In this document: piece after piece, positions 7,334-15,974 of the stretch | Numbering within the stretch: position 1 is the first letter of the stretch | Layout of the letters: the number at the start of each line of letters is the position of its first letter | Assembly: GCF_001449115.1 (NCBI RefSeq) | Contig: NZ_LAIJ01000009.1 | Location: 1,308,114-1,372,113 of the forward strand | DNA length: 64,000 bases | Source of the DNA: Occallatibacter gabretensis | GTDB taxonomy: Bacteria; Acidobacteriota; Terriglobia; Terriglobales; Acidobacteriaceae | Reading direction: 5' to 3' | Made by a program: the position numbers and the translations under genes | Notes under the pieces: generated by a model | The model's database searches: none | Told to the model about the DNA's origin: nothing | Seen by the model: the letters and a program-made list of their open reading frames with translations, nothing else

Positions 7334-8494
7334 ATGGCCCAATCGACCGTTTCCTATCTGTGGCGCGACCGCAAGGCCGCCGATGGATACCGCGCAGGTG
7401 TTTCGCTGCACAGCCACACGAATCAGTCCAAGGAAACGCTTGATTTTCTGGCGAACTTCGGCAATCAGTATCCGATCATGCGTCCAATTATTTCGGGTAT
7501 GGAGCGCCGGTCCAAGGACAACCACAGCGTTGCCGTGAATTACGCCTCCAGCTACTGGACTCCGCCGATGACCCCCAAGCTGGCCTTCGATCTGGAGAGT
7601 AAACAGATTGAGGACCTGAATGTGGCGTCGATGGTTTCGATCTCTGACCACGACAACATCAAGGCTCCCATGCTGCTGCGCACCGTGCCCAGCGCGCGGC
7701 AGATTCCGGTTTCAGTGGAGTGGAGCGCGCCTTATGGAGGCGAGCAGGACTTTCACCTGGGCATTCACAACCTGCCCAGCGCCAGGGCCTCCGAGTGGAT
7801 GGCAACCCTTGAGGAGTACACGAAGAACCCCAGCGATGAGCGCCTCGGCGAGATTCTGGCCGCGCTGAACGATGAGCCGAATGTGCTCGTCATCTTCAAC
7901 CACCCGCTCTGGGATCTCTTCCTCATCGGCCGCGAGAAGCACAAGTTTCTGGTCAATGAGTTCCTGCTCAAGTACGGCAACTTTATGCACGCGCTGGAGC
8001 TGAACGGCCTGCGCAACTGGGAAGAGAATCGCGATGTGCGCCGTCTGGCCGAGAAGTGGAACATGCTGCTGATCTCCGGCGGCGATCGCCACGGTGTAGA
8101 GGCGAACGCGAACATCAACCTGACCAACGCCACCAGCTTTACCGAGTTTGTGCACGAGATTCGCAAAGAGAAGCGCTCGGACGTGCTCTTTATGCCGCAG
8201 TATGCGAACCCGTGGAAGCATCGTATTCTGCAGTCGACGCTCGATGCCGTCCGCCACTATCCTGACTTCCCGGTAGGCTCACAGCGTTGGGACGAGCGCG
8301 TCTATCATCCAGATGCCAAAGGAAATGTTCGCCCCCTATGCGAGCTTTGGCCGGATGGCAATGCGCCACCAGTGATGCGCTACGGTATCGCGCTGGTGCT
8401 GCTGATGGGCACCGCGCCTGTGTCCAAGAGTCTGCGCTTCGCCTGGAGCGAGTCGCGTCAGCTTCGCCTGGCGCTGGGCGAACAGGAAGGCTAA
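7334..8494 (+). CDS. PHP-domain phosphoesterase-like protein
   Basis: Start supported by AAGGAG about 6 bp upstream. The metal-binding elements of a PHP-type (polymerase and histidinol phosphatase) hydrolase are visible in order: SLHSHTN (His26, His28), SISDHDN, the FNHPLWD loop and SGGDRHG near residue 250. PHP enzymes hydrolyse phosphate esters using two or three metals. The substrate is unknown. A glycosyltransferase gene follows 39 bp later on the same strand; a shared role in building or recycling a glycolipid or cell-surface sugar is plausible. A short hairpin GCCGG-TCTT-CCGGC (8508-8521) lies between the two genes. The C-terminal about 80 residues (from PVGSQRWDE) are not accounted for by the PHP fold. 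Confidence 0.8.
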   Translation: MAQSTVSYLWRDRKAADGYRAGVSLHSHTNQSKETLDFLANFGNQYPIMRPIISGMERRSKDNHSVAVNYASSYWTPPMTPKLAFDLESKQIEDLNVASMVSISDHDNIKAPMLLRTVPSARQIPVSVEWSAPYGGEQDFHLGIHNLPSARASEWMATLEEYTKNPSDERLGEILAALNDEPNVLVIFNHPLWDLFLIGREKHKFLVNEFLLKYGNFMHALELNGLRNWEENRDVRRLAEKWNMLLISGGDRHGVEANANINLTNATSFTEFVHEIRKEKRSDVLFMPQYANPWKHRILQSTLDAVRHYPDFPVGSQRWDERVYHPDAKGNVRPLCELWPDGNAPPVMRYGIALVLLMGTAPVSKSLRFAWSESRQLRLALGEQEG

Positions 8495-8533
8495 CTCAGA
8501 AGCGGGGCCGGTCTTCCGGCTTTGCAAGGGATC

Positions 8534-9727
8534 ATGATCGATTTCACGCCACGCATTGCTTATTTTCCGGACTCCTTCCACGAGATCAACGGCGTGGCGC
8601 ACACCAGCCGTCACTTTGAGGCGTTTGCCCGCAGGCGAAACCTGCCGTTTCTCTGCGTGCGCGCAGGCGACCGCGAAGAAAACCTGATTCAGGATGGCAA
8701 TGTCTGGACACTGGAACTGCCGCGCGGGATCTTCTCTTTCGCGCTTGAAAAAGACCTCCGCTTCGACCCCGCCTTTCCGCGCCACGTTCCGCTGATTGAG
8801 GAGACATTGGCGCGATTTTCGCCGGACCTGATTCACATTACCGGCCCCAGTGAAGTAGGCATGCTGGGCGCGGGCCTCGCGCATCATCTTGGTCTTCCGC
8901 TGGCCGCAAGCTGGCACACCAACGTGCATGAGTACGCCGCGCGGCGCGCCGACTGGTTCCTGCGCATGTTGCCCAAAGAGCGTGCCGAAGCTACCGAGCA
9001 GAAGATTGAAGAGTTGACGCTGACTGCTGCGGCCAAGTTCTATTCCGTGGCCCGCATTCTTTTTGCGCCCAACCGCAATCTGTGCAAACTGCTTGAGCGC
9101 ACCACTGGCCGTGAGTGCCGCCTGATGCCACGCGGGGTGGACGCAGAGCTTTTTCATCCTGCAAAGCGTGTAAGGCGCACGGACGACAGGGAGTTTGTTC
9201 TCGGCTTTGTGGGCCGGCTTTCAATTGAGAAAAATGTTACTCAGCTCGTCGCCATCCAGGACGAGCTGGAGCGCATGGGAATTACGAACTTCCGGTTCCT
9301 GATCGTGGGGCATGGCGCAGAGCAGAACTGGTTGCGCGAGCGGCTCCATCGCGCGGAGTTTCCGGGCGTACTGCGCGGCGAGGCGCTCTCAGCCGCTTAC
9401 GCCAGCATGGACCTCTTCGTCTTTCCATCGCACACGGATACCTTCGGCAACGTAATTCTGGAGGCAATGGCCAGCGGCGTTCCGGCAGTCGTCACACCGG
9501 ATGGCGGCCCATGCACGATTGTGCGCGACGGCCAGACGGGGCGCATCGTTCCGGATGAGCGATTCTCCGCTGCGGTGGCTGAGATTCTTATGGACCCGAC
9601 AAAGCACGAAGCCATGCGCAATGCCGCCCGCGCCTACGCGCTTACAGCAAGTTGGGATGCGGTCTTCGATGGTGTTTACGATGCGTATGAAACGCTGATT
9701 CCGCAGGTTGAGGTTCTCAGCGCGTAA
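8534..9727 (+). CDS. Glycosyltransferase family 4-like (GT-B fold)
   Basis: Retaining GT-B glycosyltransferase, probably transferring a nucleotide-activated sugar (mannose- or glucose-like) to a lipid or glycan acceptor at the inner face of the membrane. The N-terminal half starts RIAYFPDSFHEINGVAHTS, typical of GT4 acceptor domains; the C-terminal half holds LGFVGRLSIEKN, the usual start of the donor domain, and FGNVILEAMASGVPAVV, the E-x7-E sugar-donor motif. It is close to the MgtA/SqdX group (sulfoquinovosyl or mannosyl transferases), but the donor cannot be told from sequence alone. I use the ATG at 8534; a TTG at 8522 is in frame. It is the second gene of a likely PHP-GT pair. Confidence 0.87.
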   Translation: MIDFTPRIAYFPDSFHEINGVAHTSRHFEAFARRRNLPFLCVRAGDREENLIQDGNVWTLELPRGIFSFALEKDLRFDPAFPRHVPLIEETLARFSPDLIHITGPSEVGMLGAGLAHHLGLPLAASWHTNVHEYAARRADWFLRMLPKERAEATEQKIEELTLTAAAKFYSVARILFAPNRNLCKLLERTTGRECRLMPRGVDAELFHPAKRVRRTDDREFVLGFVGRLSIEKNVTQLVAIQDELERMGITNFRFLIVGHGAEQNWLRERLHRAEFPGVLRGEALSAAYASMDLFVFPSHTDTFGNVILEAMASGVPAVVTPDGGPCTIVRDGQTGRIVPDERFSAAVAEILMDPTKHEAMRNAARAYALTASWDAVFDGVYDAYETLIPQVEVLSA

Positions 9728-9756
9728 ATTCGAAGTGCATGAGCGCACGGTTTGTT

Positions 9757-9981
9757 CTAACGTTTCGTTGTAACAGCTACTTTTCGGCTTCGCTTGAGCG
9801 ACAAAGGTCTATCAGACTTGCATGGAACGAGAAACAACATTCCGTTTGCTTCTTCGAAATAGACTTTTGTTCCGGCAGCCAAACCATACATCCTGCGGAA
9901 AATGGCGGGAATTGTTACTTGACCCTGCGAGTTGACAATTGCAATTCGACGCATAGCTCCATACTTTATCGGCAATCTCAT
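9757..9981 (-). CDS. AbrB/SpoVT/MazE-type DNA-binding protein, orphan
   Basis: Small swapped-hairpin (AbrB/SpoVT) DNA-binding protein. The motif RIAIVNSQGQVTIPA...GLAAGTKVYFEE is the normal order of strands in this fold. Either the first ATG (9981) or the one at 9954 (MRRIAIV) could be the start; the second fits the family length better, the first has no better ribosome site. Proteins of this kind are usually antitoxins of VapBC/MazEF pairs or transition-state regulators. No toxin gene lies on either side: the adjacent minus-strand gene at 10001-10585 encodes a membrane protein. The C-terminus (after residue 55) is basic. Confidence 0.68.
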   Translation of the reverse strand: MRLPIKYGAMRRIAIVNSQGQVTIPAIFRRMYGLAAGTKVYFEEANGMLFLVPCKSDRPLSLKRSRKVAVTTKR

Positions 9982-10000
9982 GGCCGTTCGTTAGAGCAAT

Positions 10001-10585
10001 TCACGAATTGGTATTTGAATCTGCTTTGCTAAGCCCCAGTGTCGTTATGCCGCTCGCATCGCCATGCAATAGTGAGGCGGGGCTGGGGTCAATCTTTCCG
10101 ATTTCGGGGAATCTTCTGGCGATGGTATCGCGTATCGAGTCGGCTTGTTCACGGCTGATGCCCGGCAGTACGCAGGAGCTAGACCATCCATGTCGCACGT
10201 AAAGGCCGCTTGGCGAATGCTCGCCTCCGATGGCGTAGTCGATAGATTTCACTTCAGAGGTCAGAATTTTGATTTTTGAGTCGAAGGTTTCGTGCAGATT
10301 GCCGTCGGCGATGATCTGGTTCGGCGTTACGCTCAGGCGCGTGGACGGGCCTTGAACCCAGTTGATTATCAATGCTGCCCCGCTACAAATAAAGCACAAG
10401 AGCGCGAATACTTGAGATCCTTGTACCCACGCCATCACGGCAATGCCTATGCAGAGCGGCACTACGAAATAGTCCGCCCAACCGCGTTGGCGAGTGACGA
10501 TAAAAGTCAATTCGTTATCCGAGTCGAAACTTTGAATATCAGTCTGGCCAAGGATGCGCATGGTTAGGCCAATATCGTATCGCAA
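10001..10585 (-). CDS. Small membrane protein of unknown function
   Basis: A protein of about 186-194 residues with two adjacent hydrophobic helices (about residues 40-75) and a cytoplasmic-looking C-terminal region. No known family recognised; the arrangement two helices plus a beta-rich tail resembles bacterial PH-like membrane proteins, but this is a guess. The ATG at 10561 (MRILGQTD) is an alternative start. It follows the 10599-11195 gene by 13 bp and is probably the last gene of the gltX operon. Confidence 0.6.
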   Translation of the reverse strand: MRYDIGLTMRILGQTDIQSFDSDNELTFIVTRQRGWADYFVVPLCIGIAVMAWVQGSQVFALLCFICSGAALIINWVQGPSTRLSVTPNQIIADGNLHETFDSKIKILTSEVKSIDYAIGGEHSPSGLYVRHGWSSSCVLPGISREQADSIRDTIARRFPEIGKIDPSPASLLHGDASGITTLGLSKADSNTNS

Positions 10586-10598
10586 GATCGGTCGTGTT

Positions 10599-11195
10599 TC
10601 AGTAACGAATTAGATCGCCCGTCTTCACATCCAGCGCAAACTCGGTTTCCCGATCCGTCATCATCTGCCAGCCGGTTCCACGCAGGAGGCCGTCTTCGAC
10701 GCCGGTAATCGTCACACCCTCATCCGAGAGCTTGCCGCTCTGCCACGCCAGTCCTTCACTGCCCCACGCCAGAATGCTGTGATGCCCAGCGAAGAGCAGT
10801 AAACCGGCTTCGAGCGCAGGCCACACCTGCATCACTGGCCGGAAAGGAAGCATCGTGAAGTGCTCCGGCGCGGTCGTGTCGATCAGGTAGGCATATCCAC
10901 CGGAGACTGCGCAGATTTCCTGGGAGTTCGGCGCAGACCATAGGCCAGAGGGAACTGAAGGATCGCGAAATCCCAGTGCACACGTGGCCAGGAACGGCTG
11001 TACGCCTTCACCGGCTGGCCGGATAAGGACTTCAAGCGCGCCGCGTTCTACCTCTTCGGCAGCCTGTGGATAGATATAAGTCCGCTGCGGCAAAATCAGC
11101 GGCCTTGCAGGCAAAATTTCCGCGACCCATGTGTGCGGAAAGCGGAAGTCGGTTTCAATGGCGATCACGGTTTCGCCTCGTAGCGCAAAATCCAT
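10599..11195 (-). CDS. Conserved-looking hypothetical protein in the gltX operon
   Basis: A 198-residue soluble protein with repeated W-x-G and strand-like segments, suggesting a beta-rich fold; no signal peptide and no recognised domain. Its start overlaps the end of the upstream phosphatase gene by 31 bp, strong evidence for co-translation. Function unknown. Confidence 0.72.
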   Translation of the reverse strand: MDFALRGETVIAIETDFRFPHTWVAEILPARPLILPQRTYIYPQAAEEVERGALEVLIRPAGEGVQPFLATCALGFRDPSVPSGLWSAPNSQEICAVSGGYAYLIDTTAPEHFTMLPFRPVMQVWPALEAGLLLFAGHHSILAWGSEGLAWQSGKLSDEGVTITGVEDGLLRGTGWQMMTDRETEFALDVKTGDLIRY

Positions 11196-11653
11196 GCTGT
11201 TTGTTCAAGCGTATCGGGCACAGGCACTCTCCGCGCTGTCTCGATTGCCATGATCGCAGCCTTCGGATTCCAGCCAAGATGAATCAACGTGCATGCGCCT
11301 GCAATCGTGGCTCTGCCAATGCTTGCCCGGCAATGGATGCCAACACGCTCACCGCTATTCAATCGCTCTGCAAGCCCCGAAACAAACTCACGGAAAGCTC
11401 CAGTGTCACTTGGCAAGTTGCGGTCATAAATTGGAAAGGACAGAAACCGCAAACCCGCGCCGTGCGCTCTTGCCGCTTCTTCTGCGAGTCCTAATGATGC
11501 AGCTTCCTGTGGCTCAAGCATAGAGACAAGTGTGTCGATGCCGTTTTGCTTCAATCGGCGCATCTCATCTTCAAGCCAGTCTTCGCCGCGTGGGCGCAGC
11601 ACAATCGCCAACCGCGGAGCATCCTCGCCGTCTATCCAGAAGACATCTTGCAC
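11165..11653 (-). CDS. Dual-specificity/tyrosine-type protein phosphatase
   Basis: Cys-dependent phosphatase of the DSP/PTP superfamily. The P-loop HCRASIGRA (His107-Cys108-x5-Arg114) is complete, with Cys108 as nucleophile, and Asp77 in FPIYDRNLPSD is well placed as the general acid. The protein is short (162 aa), a single domain without signal peptide, so it acts in the cytoplasm. Its ATG lies 5 bp after the gltX stop codon and its end overlaps the next gene, so it is the middle gene of an operon. The substrate (a phosphoprotein, nucleotide or phosphoinositide-like compound) is unknown; the tie to glutamyl-tRNA synthetase may only be transcriptional. Confidence 0.83.
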   Translation of the reverse strand: MQDVFWIDGEDAPRLAIVLRPRGEDWLEDEMRRLKQNGIDTLVSMLEPQEAASLGLAEEAARAHGAGLRFLSFPIYDRNLPSDTGAFREFVSGLAERLNSGERVGIHCRASIGRATIAGACTLIHLGWNPKAAIMAIETARRVPVPDTLEQTAWILRYEAKP

Positions 11654-11658
11654 TGCGC

Positions 11659-13188
11659 TTACGCCCCCGTAAACTGCTGCATCCGCTCCTGCACGCTCTG
11701 GATGCCCATTCCAAGCGACGAGCCTTCTTCAATCAGCGGCAGCAGCTTGTCGAATTCAGGCCCCGAGTGCGCGCCGGTCAGAGCGATCCGCACCGGATGA
11801 AAGAGATCCTTGCCTTTGACGCCCGTTGCCGCCTTGATCTCGTTCATCCACTCCTTGAAAAGCTCTGGCGTGATGGGACCCATGTGCGCCCGCGTGCGGT
11901 GCGCGAACTCTCCCAGCACGATACCGACGGAGTCCGTATTCAGCAGCGGAGCGTTCTCGGGATTGGTGCGTCCGGCTTCGGCGTCGTAGTCGAAGATTGG
12001 CGCGGCCTTGGCGGGAAGCTGGTCAAGATGATCCACGCTGGGCAAAATCATTGCCAGCAGCCGCAGGAACCACGCCTCGGGCGGTGCCGTAGCCTGCGCC
12101 AGCTTCTCAGAAAAGTAGGGAAGCGCAAGCGCAGCAAGCCGCTGCGGGTCCGCCAGTTTGATGTAATGCCGGTTGAGCCAGTTCAGCTTGTCGAAATCAA
12201 AGACCGCAGGCGAAGGCGTCACGCGCTCAAGCGAAAATATCTGCGCCAACTCGTCGAGTGTGAAGGTCTCGGTCTTGCCGTCTTCCGCGCCCCAGCCAAG
12301 CAGCGCCAGATAGTTCACCAAGGCCTCAGGCAGATAGCCCATCTCGCGGAAGCTTGCGATGGACGTGGCTCCGTGGCGCTTCGAGAGCCGCTCGCGGTCC
12401 GCACCTAGAATCGTGGAGAGATGCGCGAACTCCGGCACCGTCCAGCCGAAGGCCTCATAAATGGCCACCTGCTTGGGCGTGTTTGAAATATGGTCATCGC
12501 CGCGAATCACATGCGTGATCCCCATCAGCGCGTCATCAACTGTGACGACGTAGTTATATACCGGCACTCCCTGCGAAGCGCCGCCGATAGCGGAGCGCAC
12601 AAGGATCGGATCGCTTACCGTCTCCGGCGCAAACTCCACTTCACCGCGTACGAGATCGTGAAACTTCAGCGGATGGTTTTCGATTCTGAGCCGCACAGCG
12701 TAAGGCTTGTGGGCGACAAGGTTTTGGTCAATGGTTTCTTGTGAAAGACTGCGGCATTTGCCGGAATACACCTGCGGCTTGTGCTCGGCTGTAGCCTGCT
12801 TGCGTTCAGCCTCCAGCTCCTCTGGCGTACAGAAGCAACGGTAGGCTTTGCCCTCATTCAGCAGCTGCTCGGTGTGCTTTGCATAAATCTCCAGCCGCTC
12901 ACTCTGCCGATATGGCCCATACGGTCCCTCGGGCGCGTTGCCCAGCCGGCCAGGGCCTTCATCCCAGTCCAGGCCCAGCCAGTGCAGGTCTTCAATGAGC
13001 TGCATCTCGTAGCGAACCTCGCTGCGCTCCAGATCCGTGTCTTCAATGCGCAGCAAAAACTCGCCACCCGTGCGGCGTGCAAAGAGCCAGTTGTAGAGCG
13101 CCGTCCGCGCATTGCCCACATGCACCATTCCGGTGGGCGAGGGCGCAAAGCGCACGCGAATCTTCTTCTCGGTTGTCACAGCATTCAT
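11659..13188 (-). CDS. gltX: Glutamyl-tRNA synthetase
   Basis: Class I aminoacyl-tRNA synthetase that charges tRNA-Glu with glutamate. The HIGH-type motif is [11 protein letters not shown] (16-26) and the KMSKS-type motif is LSKRH near residue 265. [10 protein letters not shown], the glutamate-binding stretch, follows the HIGH region, and CFC...YSGKC near 115-140 is the usual putative zinc site. Length 509 aa is normal for bacterial discriminating or non-discriminating enzymes. The start is well supported ([17 protein letters not shown] aligns to the usual N-terminus). It leads an operon with a phosphatase and two hypothetical genes. Confidence 0.97.
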   Translation of the reverse strand: MNAVTTEKKIRVRFAPSPTGMVHVGNARTALYNWLFARRTGGEFLLRIEDTDLERSEVRYEMQLIEDLHWLGLDWDEGPGRLGNAPEGPYGPYRQSERLEIYAKHTEQLLNEGKAYRCFCTPEELEAERKQATAEHKPQVYSGKCRSLSQETIDQNLVAHKPYAVRLRIENHPLKFHDLVRGEVEFAPETVSDPILVRSAIGGASQGVPVYNYVVTVDDALMGITHVIRGDDHISNTPKQVAIYEAFGWTVPEFAHLSTILGADRERLSKRHGATSIASFREMGYLPEALVNYLALLGWGAEDGKTETFTLDELAQIFSLERVTPSPAVFDFDKLNWLNRHYIKLADPQRLAALALPYFSEKLAQATAPPEAWFLRLLAMILPSVDHLDQLPAKAAPIFDYDAEAGRTNPENAPLLNTDSVGIVLGEFAHRTRAHMGPITPELFKEWMNEIKAATGVKGKDLFHPVRIALTGAHSGPEFDKLLPLIEEGSSLGMGIQSVQERMQQFTGA

Positions 13189-13275
13189 GATAGCCGCTTG
13201 CTATGATCCTCTCGCGCGCAAAAAAGTGCGAGACGAGCAGCGAGGCTGCCGCATCCGATGCGAAGGAGAAAGACT

Positions 13276-13905
13276 ATGAAGGTTGTTCTGTTTGGAGCCT
13301 CCGGCATGATTGGCAGCCGGGTCTTGCAGGAGCTTGTGAGGCGCGGGCACACCGTTATCGCGGCGGCCCGGAATCCGGAAAAGATTGCCAAGGGAGCAGG
13401 CATCACGGCGGTCGAGGCCGATGCGGATGATCCGCAGAGCGTGGCGGCGGCTGCCGATGGCGCGGACGCAGCGGTGTGCGCGATTGCGCCGTCGCATGAT
13501 AATCCCGGTGCAATTGCAGGCGTTGTGTCGTCGTTGATGGATGGGCTTTCTCGCGCTGGCGTAAAGCGGTTGATTGTGGTGGGCGGCGCCGGGAGCCTGG
13601 AGGTTGCGACGGGAATCCAGATTGTGGATACGCCGGAGTTTCCTGCCGAGTGGCTCGCTGTTGCGCGGGCGCACCGGGAGATTCTGCCGCTGCTGAAGGC
13701 TTCACGGTTCGATTGGGGCTACTTCAGCCCGGCGGGACTGATCCAACCCGGCGAGCGGACGGGAAATTTCAGGATGGGCGGCAAGGAATTTTTGACGGAT
13801 GCGAACGGCGAAAGCCGCATTTCCGCAGAGGACTACGCCGTTGCGCTGGTGGATGAGCTGGAGCGGCCACGGCGGCTGAATCAGCAATTCACGATTGCGT
13901 ACTAG
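13276..13905 (+). CDS. NAD(P)-binding oxidoreductase-like protein (NmrA/YwnB type)
   Basis: Rossmann-fold protein of the atypical short-chain dehydrogenase group. It begins MKVVLFGASGMIGSRV, the G-x-x-G-x-x-G dinucleotide loop, followed by ARNPEKI, typical of NAD(P)H-binding YwnB/NmrA-like proteins. GAGSLEV and the later DYAVALVDELERP match family landmarks. AAGGAGA stands 8 bp before the ATG at 13276, so the in-frame ATG at 13258 is not used. It is divergent from gltX. These proteins are often described as flavin or quinone reductases or redox sensors; the substrate is not determinable here. Confidence 0.85.
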   Translation: MKVVLFGASGMIGSRVLQELVRRGHTVIAAARNPEKIAKGAGITAVEADADDPQSVAAAADGADAAVCAIAPSHDNPGAIAGVVSSLMDGLSRAGVKRLIVVGGAGSLEVATGIQIVDTPEFPAEWLAVARAHREILPLLKASRFDWGYFSPAGLIQPGERTGNFRMGGKEFLTDANGESRISAEDYAVALVDELERPRRLNQQFTIAY

Positions 13906-13939
13906 AAGGCGAGATTGCTTGCGATTGCAGGTAAGGAGC

Positions 13940-13975
13940 GGCATCCTTACCGTAAGGAGTACAGGTAAGGATGCC
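13940..13975. promoter_or_regulatory. Inverted repeat over the antitoxin start codon, likely autoregulatory operator
   Basis: GGCATCCTTACC (13940-13951) and GGTAAGGATGCC (13964-13975) are perfect 12-bp inverted repeats 12 bp apart; the right arm includes the ATG of the AbrB-type antitoxin. GTAAGGA also occurs at 13931 and 13952, so the half-site appears four times (three direct, one inverted). Antitoxins of this class usually repress their own operon by binding such repeats. As RNA the arms would form a hairpin hiding the start codon, an alternative mode of control. Confidence 0.6.
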
Positions 13976-14249
13976 GTCTGCCACCATCACTAGTAAGGGC
14001 CAGATCACGCTGCCCATCGAAGTGCGCCGCCGTCTTGGACTAAAACAAGGCGATAAAGTCGAATTCGTCTATGACGAGGATGGGCGCACGGTGGTGCGTC
14101 CGGAAAAGACCGACGCCAATTCTCTGGGTAAATTGATCGGAGCATTTCCGGCATTCAAAACGCGCGAGGAAATTATTGCGTATTGGCGTGAAATGCGCGG
14201 ACACGATGAACTGGATGCCAAGCTTTTCGGCTACGGGGACACGCCCTGA
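13971..14249 (+). CDS. AbrB/VapB-type antitoxin
   Basis: A 92-residue protein with an N-terminal AbrB/SpoVT DNA-binding domain: ATITSKGQITLPIEVRR followed by LGLKQGDKVEFV and a G-R-x-x-V-R-P strand. The C-terminal half (FKTREEIIAYWREMRG) is helical and would wrap around the toxin. A PIN toxin gene follows with an overlapping CTGA junction. It would neutralise the toxin and repress the operon through the inverted repeat over its start codon. Confidence 0.88.
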   Translation: MPSATITSKGQITLPIEVRRRLGLKQGDKVEFVYDEDGRTVVRPEKTDANSLGKLIGAFPAFKTREEIIAYWREMRGHDELDAKLFGYGDTP

Positions 14250-14659
14250 TCACCGCCATCGATACCAATGTCATCTCTGCGCTCTGGTCCAACGAGGTCT
14301 CAGCCCCAGTTCTGCTTGCAAAGCTGGGCATGGCCTTGGAAGACGGACCCCTGGTCATAGGACCGGCGGTTTTTGGAGAGCTGCACGCCCATCCCAATGT
14401 TGTTGGCGGACCTTTCCGAAGCAATCTTCATGCTGCTGGAATTCGTATCGATTTCCAGATGGAGGAGCACATCTGGGTTCTCGCCGAGGAGCGATACGCA
14501 GGATATGCGAATGTCCGCCGTGCCTCGGGCGGTGAGTCGCCACGTCGAATATTGCCCGACTTTCTCATCGGCGCGCATGCGCTCGTCCATGCAGACCGGC
14601 TGGTGACCCTGGATGAAGGCATCTATCGGCGCTATTTTCCGGAACTATGTTTGCTTTGA
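14246..14659 (+). CDS. vapC: VapC-type PIN-domain ribonuclease toxin, apparent CTG start
   Basis: PIN-domain toxin, about 137 residues, expected to cut a specific RNA (tRNA or rRNA) in the cytoplasm. Acidic residues of the active site appear in order: AIDTNVIS near the N-terminus, a Glu in FGELHAHP, and Asp residues in LPDFLIGAHA and TLDEGIYRRYFP. The reading frame is closed upstream by a TGA at 14207-14209 and contains no ATG, GTG or TTG before the conserved DTNV motif; the only plausible start is CTG at 14246, which overlaps the antitoxin stop as CTGA. In relatives this junction is commonly ATGA, so either CTG is used or the start has mutated. The first ATG (14330) would remove the catalytic Asp. 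It ends 1 bp from the convergent thiL. Confidence 0.82.
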   Translation: MITAIDTNVISALWSNEVSAPVLLAKLGMALEDGPLVIGPAVFGELHAHPNVVGGPFRSNLHAAGIRIDFQMEEHIWVLAEERYAGYANVRRASGGESPRRILPDFLIGAHALVHADRLVTLDEGIYRRYFPELCLL

Positions 14660-14660
14660 C

Positions 14661-15680
14661 TCAGGCAAAATGTTGCCAGCCGCGTGACTGGAGCGCAATT
14701 GAGCTGGATGCCGTGAATAAACTCACCCGGGGCTTGCCTGCCTTGCGCTTCACGATGCGTCCAATCTGTGTAATGGATACGCCGGCGATGCTGCGAGGCA
14801 GCTTCGTGTCAGGCCTGGCGGTGAAAAGCAGCTCGTAGTCTTCACCGCCATGCAACGCATCGTCTTTCGTCGCCCCGGGCGCAACGGGCAGGGAACTTTC
14901 GTCAATCTCCGCGGCTACGGCGGACTCCTCGCAGAGCCGTTCTAGATCGATAGAAAGCCCATCGCTCAGGTCCATTGCCGCAGTTGCCGCACTGTGACGA
15001 GCCAGCCAAAGCCCCTGCGCAATCCGTGGCTCAGGGAAAAGATGCGGCTTCAGCGTCATTGCGAGCCGCACAGGCGGCTTTTTCCCGCCCAAAGCATCCA
15101 GCGCCCGCAACCCTGCTGCCGCTCCGCCCAGCGCACCGGTCACATAGATTTCGTCGTCTGCCCGCGCTCCGGAACGCAGCAGCGCACGGCCCTGCCGCAC
15201 TGCACCGACGAGCACAATATCTGCCAGAACCTGCGGAAACTCGGCCAAGTCACCTCCCGCAAGCGGGGTCCTGTGCTCTTCGGCCAGCGCGAGCAGTCCA
15301 CCGTAAAACCTATCCACCCAGGTACTTGCGCCGCGCTGCGCTGTGGTGAGCTTCTTTGGCGCAGCCAGCGAGAGAAACGCCGCCACGGGCCGTGCACCCA
15401 TTGCGGCCAGGTCGCTGAGCCCCCGCGCCAGCGCGCGATGCCCCACAGCCTCCGGCGCATGCCAGTCCAGCCGAAAGTGCCGGCCCTCCAGGCTTAGGTC
15501 CGTGGTGACAACCATCTCCTCGCCGCGACTGAGCCGCAGCACGGCGCAGTCATCGCCAATGCCCAGGCGCACGTCGCCGCGGCCGATTCCGGCCCCAATA
15601 CCAGCCACACGCTGCCGAATTTTCCTCAGCAGCGCCAATTCACCGCTCGCCATTCCCGGTTTTTCTCTATCAGGCCGCAT
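14661..15680 (-). CDS. thiL: Thiamine-monophosphate kinase
   Basis: Makes thiamine diphosphate from thiamine monophosphate and ATP, the last step of cofactor synthesis. PurM/ThiL-type fold is shown by GIGDDCAVL, TTDLSLEGRHF, LSDLAAMGARPVA, GGDLAE, AAMDLSDGLSIDL and HGGEDYELLFT, all in the expected order. The ATG at 15653 (MASGELALL) starts closer to the family's usual N-terminus than the one at 15680. Length is normal. It converges with the VapC toxin gene with only 1 bp between the stop codons. Confidence 0.95.
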   Translation of the reverse strand: MRPDREKPGMASGELALLRKIRQRVAGIGAGIGRGDVRLGIGDDCAVLRLSRGEEMVVTTDLSLEGRHFRLDWHAPEAVGHRALARGLSDLAAMGARPVAAFLSLAAPKKLTTAQRGASTWVDRFYGGLLALAEEHRTPLAGGDLAEFPQVLADIVLVGAVRQGRALLRSGARADDEIYVTGALGGAAAGLRALDALGGKKPPVRLAMTLKPHLFPEPRIAQGLWLARHSAATAAMDLSDGLSIDLERLCEESAVAAEIDESSLPVAPGATKDDALHGGEDYELLFTARPDTKLPRSIAGVSITQIGRIVKRKAGKPRVSLFTASSSIALQSRGWQHFA

Positions 15681-15974
15681 CCCAAGCAGGATAGCGTGAC
15701 AGCATGCGGATGCAAAAAGTCCGCTAGGGGCTGCCTCTTTCCTGTGGAAAACTCAATTTTTAGGTTTCTTATCATTGACCTGTAAAAGGCCCTTTGATAG
15801 CCTGAACGAGCGTCTCCAGAAAGGGCATGTTGGCATTTGGCGAAGATAATTCGCCTCCATGTCTGACGGCTCGACAATAGACGCTGCAGTTTCGTCTTAC
15901 ATTCAGGACGGTAATTTGCGATTTTCCCCCGCTGGCAAGCTTAAAAGCGTACGGGAAGGATGTGTGGGTCAACG

